Positions 10,184-22,760 of a stretch of 64,000 nt of DNA are shown piece after piece. This DNA comes from Jeongeupia naejangsanensis. GTDB lineage: Bacteria > Pseudomonadota > Gammaproteobacteria > Burkholderiales > Chitinibacteraceae. Made by a program: the position numbers and the translations under genes. Below the pieces are notes generated by a model, which worked only from the letters and a program-made list of their open reading frames with translations, was not told the DNA's origin and searched no databases. Within the stretch, counting starts at the first letter, position 1; every line of letters begins with the position of its first letter. The stretch spans positions 62,001 to 126,000 of the forward strand of contig NZ_JAESND010000003.1 in the NCBI RefSeq assembly GCF_016865585.1, written 5' to 3'.

Positions 10184-11050
10184 ATGAAATCATTCGACAG
10201 CCGCCTGATCGTTTCCCTGCTCCTGATGTACATCGTCTGGGGCTCGACCTACCTCGGCATCCGCTACGCGGTCGAGGACCTGCCGCCGCTGATGATGGCG
10301 GCGATGCGTTTCGTCACTGCCGGGCTGGTGATGCTCGGCTGGCTGAAATGGCGCGGCACACCGTGGCCGAGCTGGCAGCAGGCGCGTTCGGCGATGCTGA
10401 TCGGCACGATGATGCTGGCCTTCGGCAACGGCATGGTTTGCGTCGTCGAGACGGAGGTGCCGTCCGGGCTGGCGGCGCTGCTGCTGGCGGTATCGCCGCT
10501 GTTCGCGGTGCTGTTCGACTGGGCCTTCGGCAACCGGCCGCACCGGCTCGAGTGGCTGGGTGTCGCGCTCGGCCTTGGCGGCGTGGTGCTGCTGCAGCAG
10601 GACACCCATTTCGACGGCAGCAGCTGGGGCTTCCTGGCCTTGCTGGCGGTGGCGCTGGTGTGGTCGTTCGCCGCGGTCTGGCAACGCCGCTTGCCGCTGC
10701 CGCCCGGGCCGATGTCCGCCGGCATCCAGATGCTGACCGCCGGTTGCGTGCTCGCTGTGGTGTCGCAGCTGAGGGGCGAGGCGATCCCGACCCACGTCGG
10801 CTGGCAAAGCTGGGCGGCGCTGGCCTACCTCACCGTGTTCGGCTCGCTGGTCGCATTCAATGCCTTCGTCTACGTGCTGACGCACGCCAAGCCGGTGCTG
10901 GCGTCGAGCTATGCCTACGTGAATCCGCCGGTCGCGGTGCTGCTGGGCTGGCTCATCGCCGGCGAGCGTGTGTCGGGCGTGATGCTGACCGGCATGGGGG
11001 TGGTGCTGGCCGGTGTGGTACTGCTGATGCTGGCCAGCCGCAAGCACTGA
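10184..11050 (+). CDS. yedA: EamA/DMT-family exporter, YedA-like
   Basis: This is a 288-residue inner-membrane protein with ten predicted helices in two EamA repeats (roughly 8-140 and 150-285). Blocks such as YIVWGSTYLGIRYAVE, LPPLMMAAMRF, GNGMVCVVE and SSYAYVNPPVAVLLG closely match E. coli YedA of the drug/metabolite transporter superfamily. It probably exports a small metabolite or drug; the substrate is unknown. ATG 10184 begins exactly at the usual family start, although its ribosome binding site is weak. It is divergent from hslU. Confidence 0.85.
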   Translation: MKSFDSRLIVSLLLMYIVWGSTYLGIRYAVEDLPPLMMAAMRFVTAGLVMLGWLKWRGTPWPSWQQARSAMLIGTMMLAFGNGMVCVVETEVPSGLAALLLAVSPLFAVLFDWAFGNRPHRLEWLGVALGLGGVVLLQQDTHFDGSSWGFLALLAVALVWSFAAVWQRRLPLPPGPMSAGIQMLTAGCVLAVVSQLRGEAIPTHVGWQSWAALAYLTVFGSLVAFNAFVYVLTHAKPVLASSYAYVNPPVAVLLGWLIAGERVSGVMLTGMGVVLAGVVLLMLASRKH

Positions 11051-11159
11051 CACCTCGTGCACAACGATGTTGCAGTGCGATTGGCGCTGGCCTGATCCGC
11101 CCATCCCCGCTACAGTAGTTTCCCGTATTCAACGTCGCCCGATAAGAAGTGAATCCGCC

Positions 11160-12683
11160 ATGACCCAGCCGCAGAATCATTACCTTGAACGCATCCTCAC
11201 CGCCCGCGTCTACGACGCGGCGATTGAAACCCCGCTGGAACTCGCGCCCAACCTGAGCCGCCGTATCGGCAACCAGGTATTGCTGAAGCGCGAAGACATG
11301 CAGCCGGTGTTCTCGTTCAAGATTCGCGGCGCGTACAACAAGATGGTCAAGCTGTCGCGCAGCGAGCTCGACCGTGGCGTGATCGCCGCGTCGGCCGGCA
11401 ACCACGCGCAGGGCGTGGCGCTGTCGGCGCAGAAGCTCGGCTGTCGCGCGACCATCGTCATGCCGGCGACGACGCCGCGCATCAAGGTCGACGCGGTCAC
11501 CCGCCGTGGCGCCGAGGCGGTGCTGGTCGGCGATTCGTATTCCGACTGCTACCTGCACGCGATGAAGCTGGTCGAGGAAAGCGGCGCGACCTTCATCCAC
11601 CCGTTCGATGATCCGGACGTGATCGCCGGCCAGGGTACGTGCGGGATGGAAATCATGATGCAGCACCCGGATCCGCTCGACGCGGTGTTCATCCCGGTCG
11701 GCGGTGGCGGCCTGATCGCCGGGGTCGCAGCCTACATCAAGCGGCTGCGCCCGGAAGTGAAGATCATCGGTGTCGAACCGACCGATGCCAATGCGATGTA
11801 CCTGTCGCTGAAACTGGGCGAGCGCGTCAACCTGCCGCAGGTCGGCATCTTTGCCGACGGCGTTGCGGTCAAGCAGGTCGGCGAGGAAACCTTCCGGCTG
11901 TGCCAGGAACTCGTCGACGATGTGATCCTCGTCGATACCGATGCGATGTGTGCGGCGATCAAGGACGTGTTCGAAGACACCCGCTCGATTCTCGAACCGG
12001 CCGGTGCGCTGGCCGTTGCCGGCGCCAAGGCCTGGGCGGCACGCGAGAAGGTCGAGGGCCAGACGCTGGTCGCGATCACCTCGGGCGCGAACATGAATTT
12101 CGACCGCTTGCGCTATGTGGCCGAACAGGCCGAGCTGGGCGAAGGCCGCGAAGCCGTACTGGCCGTGACCGTGCCGGAAAAACCGGGCGCATTCCGCCAG
12201 TTCTGCGGTCTGGTCGGCGCGCGCAACGTCACCGAGTTCAACTATCGCTACAGCGCCGACGACAAGGCCCATGTCTTTGTCGGCCTGTCGATCCAGAACC
12301 GCTCGGAAGTCACCGAGCTGATCGAGAAACTGGCCGCCAACGGCCTGCCTGCAACCGACCTGACCGACAACGAACTCGCCAAGCTGCACGTGCGCCATCT
12401 GGTCGGCGGCCACGCACCGCAAGTGACCAACGAGCGGCTGCTGCGCTTCGAGTTCCCGGAGCGTCCGGGCGCGCTGCTCAACTTCCTCGAAAACATGAGC
12501 GTCGGCTGGAACATCAGCCTGTTCCACTACCGCAACCACGGCGCCGACTACGGTCGCATCCTCGTCGGCATCCAGGTGCCGCCGCAGGACGATGCCGAAT
12601 TCGCCGCCTTCCTCGACAAGCTGGGTTACCCGTACTGGATCGAGACCGACAACGAAGCGTACAAGCTGTTCCTCGGTTCGTGA
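11160..12683 (+). CDS. ilvA: Threonine ammonia-lyase, biosynthetic (IlvA)
   Basis: IlvA converts threonine to 2-oxobutanoate and ammonia, the first step of isoleucine synthesis. The 507-residue protein has the PLP lysine in FSFKIRGAYNK (near residue 57), the phosphate-binding glycine loop VGGGGLIAG, and two C-terminal ACT-like regulatory domains (about 325-415 and 420-505), typical of the isoleucine-inhibited form. The start follows an AGAAG stretch; longer frames are not conserved. A strong bidirectional terminator follows the stop. Confidence 0.96.
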   Translation: MTQPQNHYLERILTARVYDAAIETPLELAPNLSRRIGNQVLLKREDMQPVFSFKIRGAYNKMVKLSRSELDRGVIAASAGNHAQGVALSAQKLGCRATIVMPATTPRIKVDAVTRRGAEAVLVGDSYSDCYLHAMKLVEESGATFIHPFDDPDVIAGQGTCGMEIMMQHPDPLDAVFIPVGGGGLIAGVAAYIKRLRPEVKIIGVEPTDANAMYLSLKLGERVNLPQVGIFADGVAVKQVGEETFRLCQELVDDVILVDTDAMCAAIKDVFEDTRSILEPAGALAVAGAKAWAAREKVEGQTLVAITSGANMNFDRLRYVAEQAELGEGREAVLAVTVPEKPGAFRQFCGLVGARNVTEFNYRYSADDKAHVFVGLSIQNRSEVTELIEKLAANGLPATDLTDNELAKLHVRHLVGGHAPQVTNERLLRFEFPERPGALLNFLENMSVGWNISLFHYRNHGADYGRILVGIQVPPQDDAEFAAFLDKLGYPYWIETDNEAYKLFLGS

Positions 12684-12697
12684 GCTGGGGACACACC

Positions 12698-12731
12698 CAA
12701 AAAAAACCGGCCTGTGGGCCGGTTTTTTTAC
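12698..12731. terminator. Bidirectional terminator between ilvA and the LprI-like gene
   Basis: A/T tracts flank the inverted repeat AACCGGCC / GGCCGGTT with loop TGTG. It serves ilvA on the plus strand and the convergent gene on the minus strand, whose stop lies within it. Confidence 0.85.
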
Positions 12732-13102
12732 AGCTTGCTGTTCATGCAACCCGAGCTGCGGCACTCGCGGATGCGATCGGTGAGGAAGGTGTTGCGGTCG
12801 ATCGTGGTACGCGCGGCACAGTCGAGGTTGACGTAGAAGCCCTTGGCGTCCTTGTAGCTGCAATCGGTGTTGCGCTGGGCAATCCAGGCGAGCTGGCCAC
12901 GCTTCAAGGCGCTTTTGCCGGCAGCATCCAGCTGCTTGCTGAGCGTACCGTAACTGGCGTTGAGGTCCTGATCGGCTTGTTGATAGACCTTGTTCAGGCA
13001 GTACAGGTCGTCAAAGTCGTTCTTGGGCTTGTCGCAGCTTGAATTGGCCCAGACAGGTACCGAAACGAAGGCGGCAACGGCGGCCAGAAGGCGGATGTTC
13101 AT
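12728..13102 (-). CDS. Secreted LprI/DUF1311-like protein
   Basis: This is a 124-residue protein with a clean signal peptide (cleavage after VWA, about residue 19). The mature part has six or more cysteines and a helical DUF1311/LprI pattern (DLNASYGTLSKQLD, then LKRGQLAWIAQRNTDC). LprI-type proteins include periplasmic inhibitors of lysozyme in other bacteria; whether this one inhibits lysozyme is inference. The gene is flanked by terminators on both sides and is probably transcribed alone. Confidence 0.75.
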   Translation of the reverse strand: MNIRLLAAVAAFVSVPVWANSSCDKPKNDFDDLYCLNKVYQQADQDLNASYGTLSKQLDAAGKSALKRGQLAWIAQRNTDCSYKDAKGFYVNLDCAARTTIDRNTFLTDRIRECRSSGCMNSKL

Positions 13103-13172
13103 GAGCTTGGCTCCAGAAAATGGTGCGCTAATCTAATTTTTCTTACTTTGTTAGTCAATGTATGTGAGGAAT

Positions 13173-13200
13173 AGAAAAAGCCGGCTAAGCCGGCTTTTGT
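13173..13200 (-). terminator. Terminator after fabI
   Basis: A perfect stem AAAAGCCGGC / GCCGGCTTTT with a TTA-containing loop lies 22 bases beyond the fabI stop. It ends the DUF3141-fabI transcript and would also read as a terminator on the plus strand. Confidence 0.8.
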
Positions 13201-13222
13201 CGTTTACGGACATGCAGTCCGT

Positions 13223-13987
13223 TCAGGACACGATGTTGATCCCGCCGTCGACGTAGAACACCGAGCCGGTGATGCGCTTGGCGCCGTCTTCGCACAGGAA
13301 GGCCGTGGCTTCGCCGACGTCGTCGATGTCGATCAGCTCGCGCAGTGGCGCGTGCTGGATGGAGTTCTCGATCAGCAGGCCGAACTCGCGGATGCCGCTG
13401 GCGGCGCGCGTCTGCACCGGGCCCGGCGACACCGCGTGGACACGGATCTTCTTCGGTCCCAGTTCGTTGGCGAGATAACGCGTGGTGCTCTCGAGCGCGG
13501 CCTTCACCGGGCCCATCACGCCGTAGTTCGGCACGACCTTTTCGGCACCGTAGTAGCTCATCGTGATCAGCGTGCCGCCGTCCTTCATCAGCGGTTCGGC
13601 GCGGTGGGCGATGCGCACGAAGGAATGGCACGAGATGTCCATCGCCTGCATGAAGCCTTCGCGGCTGGTGTCGACGACACGACCGTGCAGATCGTCCTTC
13701 TGCGCGAACGCGATCGAGTGCAGCGCGATGTCGAGCTTGCCGAACTTGTCGGTAATCGCCGCGAAGGTGGCGTCGAGCGACGCGTCGTCGGCGACGTCGC
13801 ACTTGAGCAGCAGCGCCGGGTCCAGATCCGGCAGCAGCGGCTTGATGAAGTCGAGCGTGCGGTCGTTGACGTAGGTGACGACCAGTTGGGCGCCGCGTGC
13901 TTTCAGCGATCGCGCGACGCCATAGGCGATCGAGTTTTCGTTGGCGATACCCGTGATCAGGGCAATGCGGCCTTCAAGCGTTTTCAT
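13223..13987 (-). CDS. fabI: Enoyl-ACP reductase FabI-type (SDR)
   Basis: FabI reduces the enoyl-ACP double bond with NAD(P)H in fatty acid elongation. The 254-residue protein has the divergent FabI nucleotide loop TGIANENSIAYGVA and CDVADDASLD. The active-site arrangement is Tyr-x6-Lys: YYGAEKVVPNYGVMGPVKAALES holds both tyrosines and the lysine. The C-terminal GSVFYVDGG strand is also present. Its ATG overlaps the TGA of the upstream DUF3141 gene (ATGA), so the two are translationally coupled. In other proteobacteria I recall similar DUF3141-fabI clusters that also contain phosphotransacetylase and acetate kinase genes; those are absent here. It may be a second, pathway-specific FabI, not the housekeeping one. 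Confidence 0.88.
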   Translation of the reverse strand: MKTLEGRIALITGIANENSIAYGVARSLKARGAQLVVTYVNDRTLDFIKPLLPDLDPALLLKCDVADDASLDATFAAITDKFGKLDIALHSIAFAQKDDLHGRVVDTSREGFMQAMDISCHSFVRIAHRAEPLMKDGGTLITMSYYGAEKVVPNYGVMGPVKAALESTTRYLANELGPKKIRVHAVSPGPVQTRAASGIREFGLLIENSIQHAPLRELIDIDDVGEATAFLCEDGAKRITGSVFYVDGGINIVS

Positions 13988-16398
13988 TCCTTGTCCTCTT
14001 TGGTGGCCGTCTTGCCGGCGCTCGGCTTGCGGCGCGCCGGTTTGGCCGTGGTCGTGGCTGTACTGGTCGGCGTGGCTGCCGGTTTGGACGCAGCGGGCTT
14101 GCGCCGGGTGACGGTACGGGCCGGTTTTTCATCGGCCGGTGGCGCGGCCGTCGGGGTTTTTGCTGCCGGCCACTCGGTCACGGTTCGTGTCGGCAAGACT
14201 TCGGCACGCAGTTCGGCCAGATTGTGCAGTGCCTCGGTCGAGTCGGGAATCACATGGACCAGCGCGTCGAAATGCTCGAATGCGCTGGCCAGCGCATCGC
14301 GGCTGTCGAACAGCTGCGGTAGCGTCTTGCGGGCTTCGGCCGGGAAACGCCAGGCCAGCAGGGCTTGCTCGCGGATCTTGGCATGACGCGTTTCCGGCGC
14401 CAGCGCCGCCAGCGCGGGTTCCTGCAGCAGCCATTCATACGCCGCGCTGCGGCGTTCGACCTTGATCGACGACAGGCCTTGGGTAATCAGGATGGCCAGA
14501 CGGATCAGCCCGTCGGCGTTGTCGCCCTTGGGCAAGCGTGCCAGGAGGGCGGCGTCGTCGAACTGGGGCTCGGCCTGGCCCTGCTTCTTCAGATAGTCCG
14601 GGATGTTCTCGACACCGATGCCGGCGAGGCCGAGCAGGCCGTAGGTGTGGAAGAACTGCAGTTCGCTGGTTGCGTCGCGCAGATCGCGATACAGATCGAG
14701 CGACGTGGCCAGCTGCTGCGTGGCCCAGCGTTCGAGCGAACGCAGCTCGGGTTCGCGCGGCTGGCGGTGTTCGCGCACGACTTCGGCAACGCCGGCGTTG
14801 AGTTTGGCCAGCGGGTTGTAGCTGGACCAGCCCCAGTGCTGCACGCGCAGCGGATGCAGCTGGCGGCCGATCTCGGCGGCGTCTTCGGTCACCAGCGGTG
14901 CAAGCCACGGCCGGACCAGCGTCGAATAGATCGACGTACCGAGGGTCGAAATCGCTTCGACCGCGGCAAACGGCGCTTCGTCGTGACGTTCGAATTTTTG
15001 CAGGCCGCGCAGTTCCTCGACTTCGCGCTCGATCAGTTCGGCCTCGTACCGCGGCTGGCCGTCGTCACCGGTGACGGTGTCGATCTTCAGCTGGTACAGG
15101 CCCGGTTCGAGTGTTTCGATCACTTGCAGCAGTTCGACGATCTTGGCGTGTTCCTTCTGGGCGATCTTGGCCGAGACGAAAATGCCGAGGTGGCCGGTGG
15201 TCTTGTGTTCGAGACCGACAATGACCTGACCCGAATGCTTCAGTGCAGCGGTGTTCGGATAAAGATCGAGGATCCAGTTGAATGCCTGTTGCGGTGGCGT
15301 AATGTTGTCGCCCATCGACGCGAACACGACGACCGGCGCGCGCAGCTGGCGCAGATCGAAGGCGCCGGCCTGGCTCACGGCCTTGCCCTCGGTCAGGTTG
15401 TTGCCGATGAACAGGTTCTCGACGATCCAGCGGATTTCTTCCTCGTTCATCAGGAAGTAGCCGCCCCACCAGCGCTCGAACTCGAGGAAGCGCGGTGGTT
15501 CGGTGTCGATCTGGTCGTACAGGTGGTAGTTTTTTTTCACCAGCGTGTTGGCCGGATCGAGTCCTTCGAAGTTGTCGACCAGATAGGCGCCGTCGAACTT
15601 GCCCTTGCCGAGATCCGAGGCCAGCAGCGCGGTCCACGCGCCGCCGAGGTTGCCGCCGGCGTAGCGCATCGGGTTGCCGCCGTCGTTGCCGGCCCAGTAC
15701 GACACCGGTGCGCCGTTCATGACCAGTGCACCGACGAGTTCGGGGTTCTGTGCGGCAACCAGCATCGCGGCCCAGCCACCCTGGCAGTTGCCGACCAGCG
15801 CCGGCTTGGGCGAATCGGGGTGACGGCGGATCACTTCGCGCAGGAAGTCGGCCTCGGCCGCAGTCACGTCGGCTAGCGTCTGGCCGGCTTCGGGCTCGGG
15901 GAAGAACAGGCAGAAGTACACCGGGCTGCCGGCGCGCAGCGCCATGCCGACTTCCGAGTCGTCCTTGAAGCCGCCGATACCGGGCCCGTGGCCGGCGCGC
16001 GGGTCGATGATCACATAGGGGCGGGCTTCCGGATCGATCACGACGCCTTCGGGCGGGGTGATTGCCGCCAGTGCGTAGTTGACCGGGCGCTTGAACTGCC
16101 GGCCGTCGACGATGATGTCGTAGCTGAAATGCAGCAGCGGCGGCTTGCCGGCCTTGGCGTGCTCGAGATAGTTGTCGCCGCGCTGGCGGAAGGTGTCCCA
16201 GAACAAGGTCTGGCGCTCGAACGAATCGGCGAGATAGTCGAATGCGGCGAAGAACGGGTTGGCCGTGAACGGTACTTGCGGCAGTGTCTGCGCGTGGGCA
16301 AAGCGGGTCAGTGCATCGCGGATGCGTCGCTGCCACAGCAGTCCGAGGCGGACCGGGAGTGTGGACGCGGTGGCGAGGCGCTCGGAAGAACTCAACAT
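13984..16398 (-). CDS. DUF3141 protein: PhaC-like alpha/beta hydrolase with Lys/Ala/Pro-rich tail
   Basis: This 804-residue protein has an alpha/beta hydrolase region (about 70-415). Its nucleophile elbow reads GNCQGG with Cys205, the G-x-C-x-G form of polyhydroxyalkanoate synthases. Candidate partners are Asp364 (MGDNITPP) and His403 (TGHLGIF), completing a PhaC-like Cys-Asp-His triad. A long helical region follows. The last 60 residues are a low-complexity Lys/Ala/Pro/Thr tail that resembles histone H1 or PhaF tails. ATG 16398 has AAGGAGA upstream; an 8-residue longer frame is less likely. Its stop overlaps fabI. A role in PHA or acyl-chain metabolism is inference; the enzyme activity of DUF3141 is not established to my knowledge. 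Confidence 0.82.
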   Translation of the reverse strand: MLSSSERLATASTLPVRLGLLWQRRIRDALTRFAHAQTLPQVPFTANPFFAAFDYLADSFERQTLFWDTFRQRGDNYLEHAKAGKPPLLHFSYDIIVDGRQFKRPVNYALAAITPPEGVVIDPEARPYVIIDPRAGHGPGIGGFKDDSEVGMALRAGSPVYFCLFFPEPEAGQTLADVTAAEADFLREVIRRHPDSPKPALVGNCQGGWAAMLVAAQNPELVGALVMNGAPVSYWAGNDGGNPMRYAGGNLGGAWTALLASDLGKGKFDGAYLVDNFEGLDPANTLVKKNYHLYDQIDTEPPRFLEFERWWGGYFLMNEEEIRWIVENLFIGNNLTEGKAVSQAGAFDLRQLRAPVVVFASMGDNITPPQQAFNWILDLYPNTAALKHSGQVIVGLEHKTTGHLGIFVSAKIAQKEHAKIVELLQVIETLEPGLYQLKIDTVTGDDGQPRYEAELIEREVEELRGLQKFERHDEAPFAAVEAISTLGTSIYSTLVRPWLAPLVTEDAAEIGRQLHPLRVQHWGWSSYNPLAKLNAGVAEVVREHRQPREPELRSLERWATQQLATSLDLYRDLRDATSELQFFHTYGLLGLAGIGVENIPDYLKKQGQAEPQFDDAALLARLPKGDNADGLIRLAILITQGLSSIKVERRSAAYEWLLQEPALAALAPETRHAKIREQALLAWRFPAEARKTLPQLFDSRDALASAFEHFDALVHVIPDSTEALHNLAELRAEVLPTRTVTEWPAAKTPTAAPPADEKPARTVTRRKPAASKPAATPTSTATTTAKPARRKPSAGKTATKEDKE

Positions 16399-16523
16399 GC
16401 TGGTGTGTCTCCTTGGTCGCAAATACCGTTATGGCAAGGCCTTTCTCAGGCTGCAAGGGACGATTGTTGCACTGCAATGTGACATCGGGATAGATGCACG
16501 TGCGGAATGGCTTTGGAGCGATG

Positions 16524-16532
16524 TGGTAAAAT
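16524..16532 (+). promoter_or_regulatory. Extended -10 element ahead of metH
   Basis: TGGTAAAAT (TGN followed by TAAAAT) lies 36 bases before the metH ATG; no good -35 is visible. I looked for cobalamin or SAM/SAH riboswitch consensus blocks in the 170-base leader region and found none. Confidence 0.4.
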
Positions 16533-16567
16533 TGCCGGTTTTCGTCGTCGAATCAACCGGATAAGCC

Positions 16568-20299
<3,732 letters not shown>

Positions 20300-20308
20300 A
20301 GTAACTTC

Positions 20309-20342
20309 AAAAAAGGAGCATAGAGATATGCTCCTTTTTTGT
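20309..20342 (+). terminator. metH terminator
   Basis: The hairpin AAAAAAGGAGCATA / TATGCTCCTTTTTT begins 10 bases after the metH stop and ends in a T tract. It marks the boundary between GC-rich core DNA and the AT-rich islet that follows. Confidence 0.9.
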
Positions 20343-20378
20343 TGTTTTGAGTGTGACTACAGTACTCGTCGGCGAGTA

Positions 20379-20537
20379 ATGTCGAAATCCGTATCCACCA
20401 TGAATTGGCCAGAGGTGAATTTTTTGGAAAAATGGCCTCGCAATTTATTTGTGATGTTGATTTATTTGGATTTATTGTGTTGGCTATTATTCGCGTTTAT
20501 CTTTTTTAATAAAGTAATAAGTGTTTTGGCAATTTAA
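20379..20537 (+). CDS. Small membrane peptide, 52 aa, unknown
   Basis: The frame encodes 52 residues: a charged N-terminus (SKSVSTMNWPEVNFLEKWPRN) and one strongly hydrophobic segment (FVMLIYLDLLCWLLFAFIFF). It lies in AT-rich DNA directly after the metH terminator and before two larger membrane-anchored orphans. I do not recognise a family. The start has no strong ribosome binding site. It could be a small inner-membrane subunit of the neighbouring orphan system or a chance frame. Confidence 0.35.
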   Translation: MSKSVSTMNWPEVNFLEKWPRNLFVMLIYLDLLCWLLFAFIFFNKVISVLAI

Positions 20538-20576
20538 GTGAAAGTGATGTTTGGGACGTAAATCAACCTGGAGGCG

Positions 20577-21542
20577 ATGAGTGAAATTTTGCGTGCCATG
20601 AAACATTTCATATTGTTTTTTCTGTTGCTGACGACATCCAAGATGTGCTGGGCCGATATGGCGGGCCTAGGCGTGTTTGTGATCCACGTGCTGATGGTTG
20701 TGTTGGCAATATGGATAATTGTTGGCGTTTCCATTTATTTTGTTTTGCACAAATTGCCTTTTCGTAAGCGGTTAGGGTTTTCGGGGCTATTTTTGGTGGG
20801 TCCACTGATTCTCTTTGGTGGAAACATGGCGCTTGAGGCTGCAGTTGGTTATCCCGGTAAGCCGTCAATTGAATTGTCGACGCCTCGCCCTGTTCAATTT
20901 TTTGGGGCCGTTTTTCCTGCGGGAAGTCGCCTTGACTATGAACAGGATGGCCGCTTTTTCTGGATGAAGAAATTAGTAAAGGCGGAAGGTTCCTCCCCGG
21001 TGATGCTAGGGAATCTGCAAATCAAAACGCTTTCAGTAAAGGCCGGTTTACCTGAAATTACGCTAAGTAACTCTCAGCGGGTTGGTGGCTGGTTTTGCAG
21101 TGGCGATGGATGGGCTGACACGACCGTCGAGATAAAAGCCTCTGAAGTCATTTTGGTCTCCTGCCGAACGGCTATTAAATACCAATTGGGCGGTGTTGAG
21201 TGGCCCGCCAATACAGAAGTAACAAGGGATGATAAAGGAGGGTGGTCCTTGTTCTGGCAAGGGCAGGGGAGCGTTGACAATCTGGGGGTTAGAGTTGATT
21301 CGATGAATGCCAATTATGACCGTGGATTGAAATTAACAAAATGGAGTGGGTCTGTTTTTGGCGAAAATATCGAGGTTGGAGGCTATGTTTTCGACGGAAA
21401 AAACTCACCGGTTTCGTTCGAATTATTGATTGATGGGCGCATTAAAATACAGGGGGCAGGTAGGGGCTCTAAGACCAGTGAAGCAATTTCGTGTTTAAAT
21501 TGGTTAAGGAAAACAGGGGCGATTGAATCGTGTACGGGATGA
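20577..21542 (+). CDS. Membrane-anchored orphan protein with PAGS/GWxC motifs (copy 1)
   Basis: This 321-residue protein is in markedly AT-rich DNA. There are three hydrophobic segments in residues 8-95, the first possibly a signal peptide (LLTTSKMCWA), and then a soluble beta-rich region. Two successive modules can be seen: PAGSRLDYEQDGRFFW ending in VGGWFC, then PANTEVTRDDKGGWSLFW. Both carry the Pro-Ala-Gly/Asn-Ser/Thr turn and an aromatic strand. The same PAGSR and GWLC motifs recur in the next gene. I do not recognise the family; the pairing and AT-richness resemble accessory immunity-type genes, but no toxin gene is adjacent. ATG at 20577 (Met-Ser-Glu) or ATG at 20598 may be the start. 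Confidence 0.6.
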   Translation: MSEILRAMKHFILFFLLLTTSKMCWADMAGLGVFVIHVLMVVLAIWIIVGVSIYFVLHKLPFRKRLGFSGLFLVGPLILFGGNMALEAAVGYPGKPSIELSTPRPVQFFGAVFPAGSRLDYEQDGRFFWMKKLVKAEGSSPVMLGNLQIKTLSVKAGLPEITLSNSQRVGGWFCSGDGWADTTVEIKASEVILVSCRTAIKYQLGGVEWPANTEVTRDDKGGWSLFWQGQGSVDNLGVRVDSMNANYDRGLKLTKWSGSVFGENIEVGGYVFDGKNSPVSFELLIDGRIKIQGAGRGSKTSEAISCLNWLRKTGAIESCTG

Positions 21543-21703
21543 TGGAGCATTAGTTAATGCGATCCAGTTGTGCAGACTTGGTGAGTATACGGATGTTTTT
21601 TTTGTCAGGCCGGGTGTGAGTGTTTGCTCATTTTGACTTGCTTCAACGACATTCTTGAATACGAATAACGGATTGAAATAGTAGCTGCTGTCGGTTTTTA
21701 TAT

Positions 21704-22636
21704 TTGGTTTTTCCGAATCAATCAGACCCTGCCGTAGTCCTAAAGAACAGGTGGTTTACTACCGTGATTTTTCCTCCACTCGGGGCACTAACGTTATTTT
21801 TGATGGCTTTTTACCTTCCATTGTTGACGGTGCCAATATCGATTGGCATGGCGCTGGGGTATAGGCGGAAATGGGCGATCAGTTTGAAGTTGCAAAAAAA
21901 GCGCTGGCTTTATCGGATACTGATTGGCGTGCAGATGCTGATCTATCTGTTTCCAATCGTGCTAATTGCGGCAACCCCTTTTCTGGACGCGCAGGTTAGA
22001 CGCGAAGATGCCGAGCGTGAAGCCCGAGACCACAAGGTACTCAGCGAGCCGATGATGATTTACGGCATTGAGGCACCTGCAGGTAGCCGGGTTTCGCTTA
22101 GTTACTGGTCGGATGACTGGCATTACCCGCTGCGGGTGCGTTACAGCCGACCTGTTGTCTGGCAAGGGCTGCACCTTACAGAGTTCCATTGGAATGACCG
22201 TGAGCTGGAAGGTTTTTTTGGGCTCGATGCCATTGCCTTGGCAAAAGATGGTGAAATTGATGGGTGGTTGTGCCGGCACGACACGCCTGTCGGTCTGGTC
22301 AGGCAGGCCCGGCCCGATGATGTGGTCGTTACTGTCGAAGAAGCATGGATTCCGTATTTCGATGCCAGTCTGCAGCCGGAATTGGACAATTGCATCTTGG
22401 CGATTGCCTACGATATTGGCGGAGAGTCGCTACCGGCCGGAACAAGGATTCGTCGATCCCCGATCTCCGCATGCCGTGAGTCGAACTGTGGTGATTCGAA
22501 GCCGCAGCCGAGCTGGCTCGCTGAGCTTCCTGTATCGGATGCTGGCGTAATCTGGCAGGGCGAACGGTGGGCGCAGCTCACGCTCCAGATCGGAGCCGAT
22601 CGTCATTCATATTTTCTTTATCGCGGACAACGCTAG
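21704..22636 (+). CDS. Membrane-anchored orphan protein with PAGS/GWxC motifs (copy 2)
   Basis: This 310-residue relative of the preceding gene has two or three membrane helices (about 20-100), a charged linker (REDAEREARDHK), and a beta-rich domain. Its PAGSRVSLSYWSDDWHY, EIDGWLCRHD and LPAGTRIRRS segments correspond to the PAGSR, GGWFC and PANTEV segments of copy 1. GC content rises towards the 3' end. The reported start may be non-ATG (TTG or GTG near 21704); an ATG at 21801 would remove the first helix. It is followed by a terminator. Function is unknown; it probably sits in the inner membrane with a periplasmic domain. Confidence 0.55.
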   Translation: MVFPNQSDPAVVLKNRWFTTVIFPPLGALTLFLMAFYLPLLTVPISIGMALGYRRKWAISLKLQKKRWLYRILIGVQMLIYLFPIVLIAATPFLDAQVRREDAEREARDHKVLSEPMMIYGIEAPAGSRVSLSYWSDDWHYPLRVRYSRPVVWQGLHLTEFHWNDRELEGFFGLDAIALAKDGEIDGWLCRHDTPVGLVRQARPDDVVVTVEEAWIPYFDASLQPELDNCILAIAYDIGGESLPAGTRIRRSPISACRESNCGDSKPQPSWLAELPVSDAGVIWQGERWAQLTLQIGADRHSYFLYRGQR

Positions 22637-22706
22637 GCGTGTGACGTTGCTTTTATGGTCTCGGGGTTTCGCGTTAACCTATTACTTGACCGGCGCATGC
22701 AATGTA

Positions 22707-22738
22707 GCGAAAGCCCCTGAAAAGGGGCTTTTTCCTTT
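22707..22738 (+). terminator. Terminator after the orphan membrane genes
   Basis: The hairpin AAGCCCC / GGGGCTT with loop TGAAAA, followed by TTTCC and TTTTT, closes the AT-rich islet. It also faces the convergent spo0M-like gene. Confidence 0.8.
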
Positions 22739-22760
22739 TTCGCTGTGTTTGGGCCGCTAG

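Noticed and set aside
16423-16567. Cobalamin or SAM riboswitch before metH
   Set aside because: The leader lacks the B12-box, SAM-I and SAH consensus blocks and is short.
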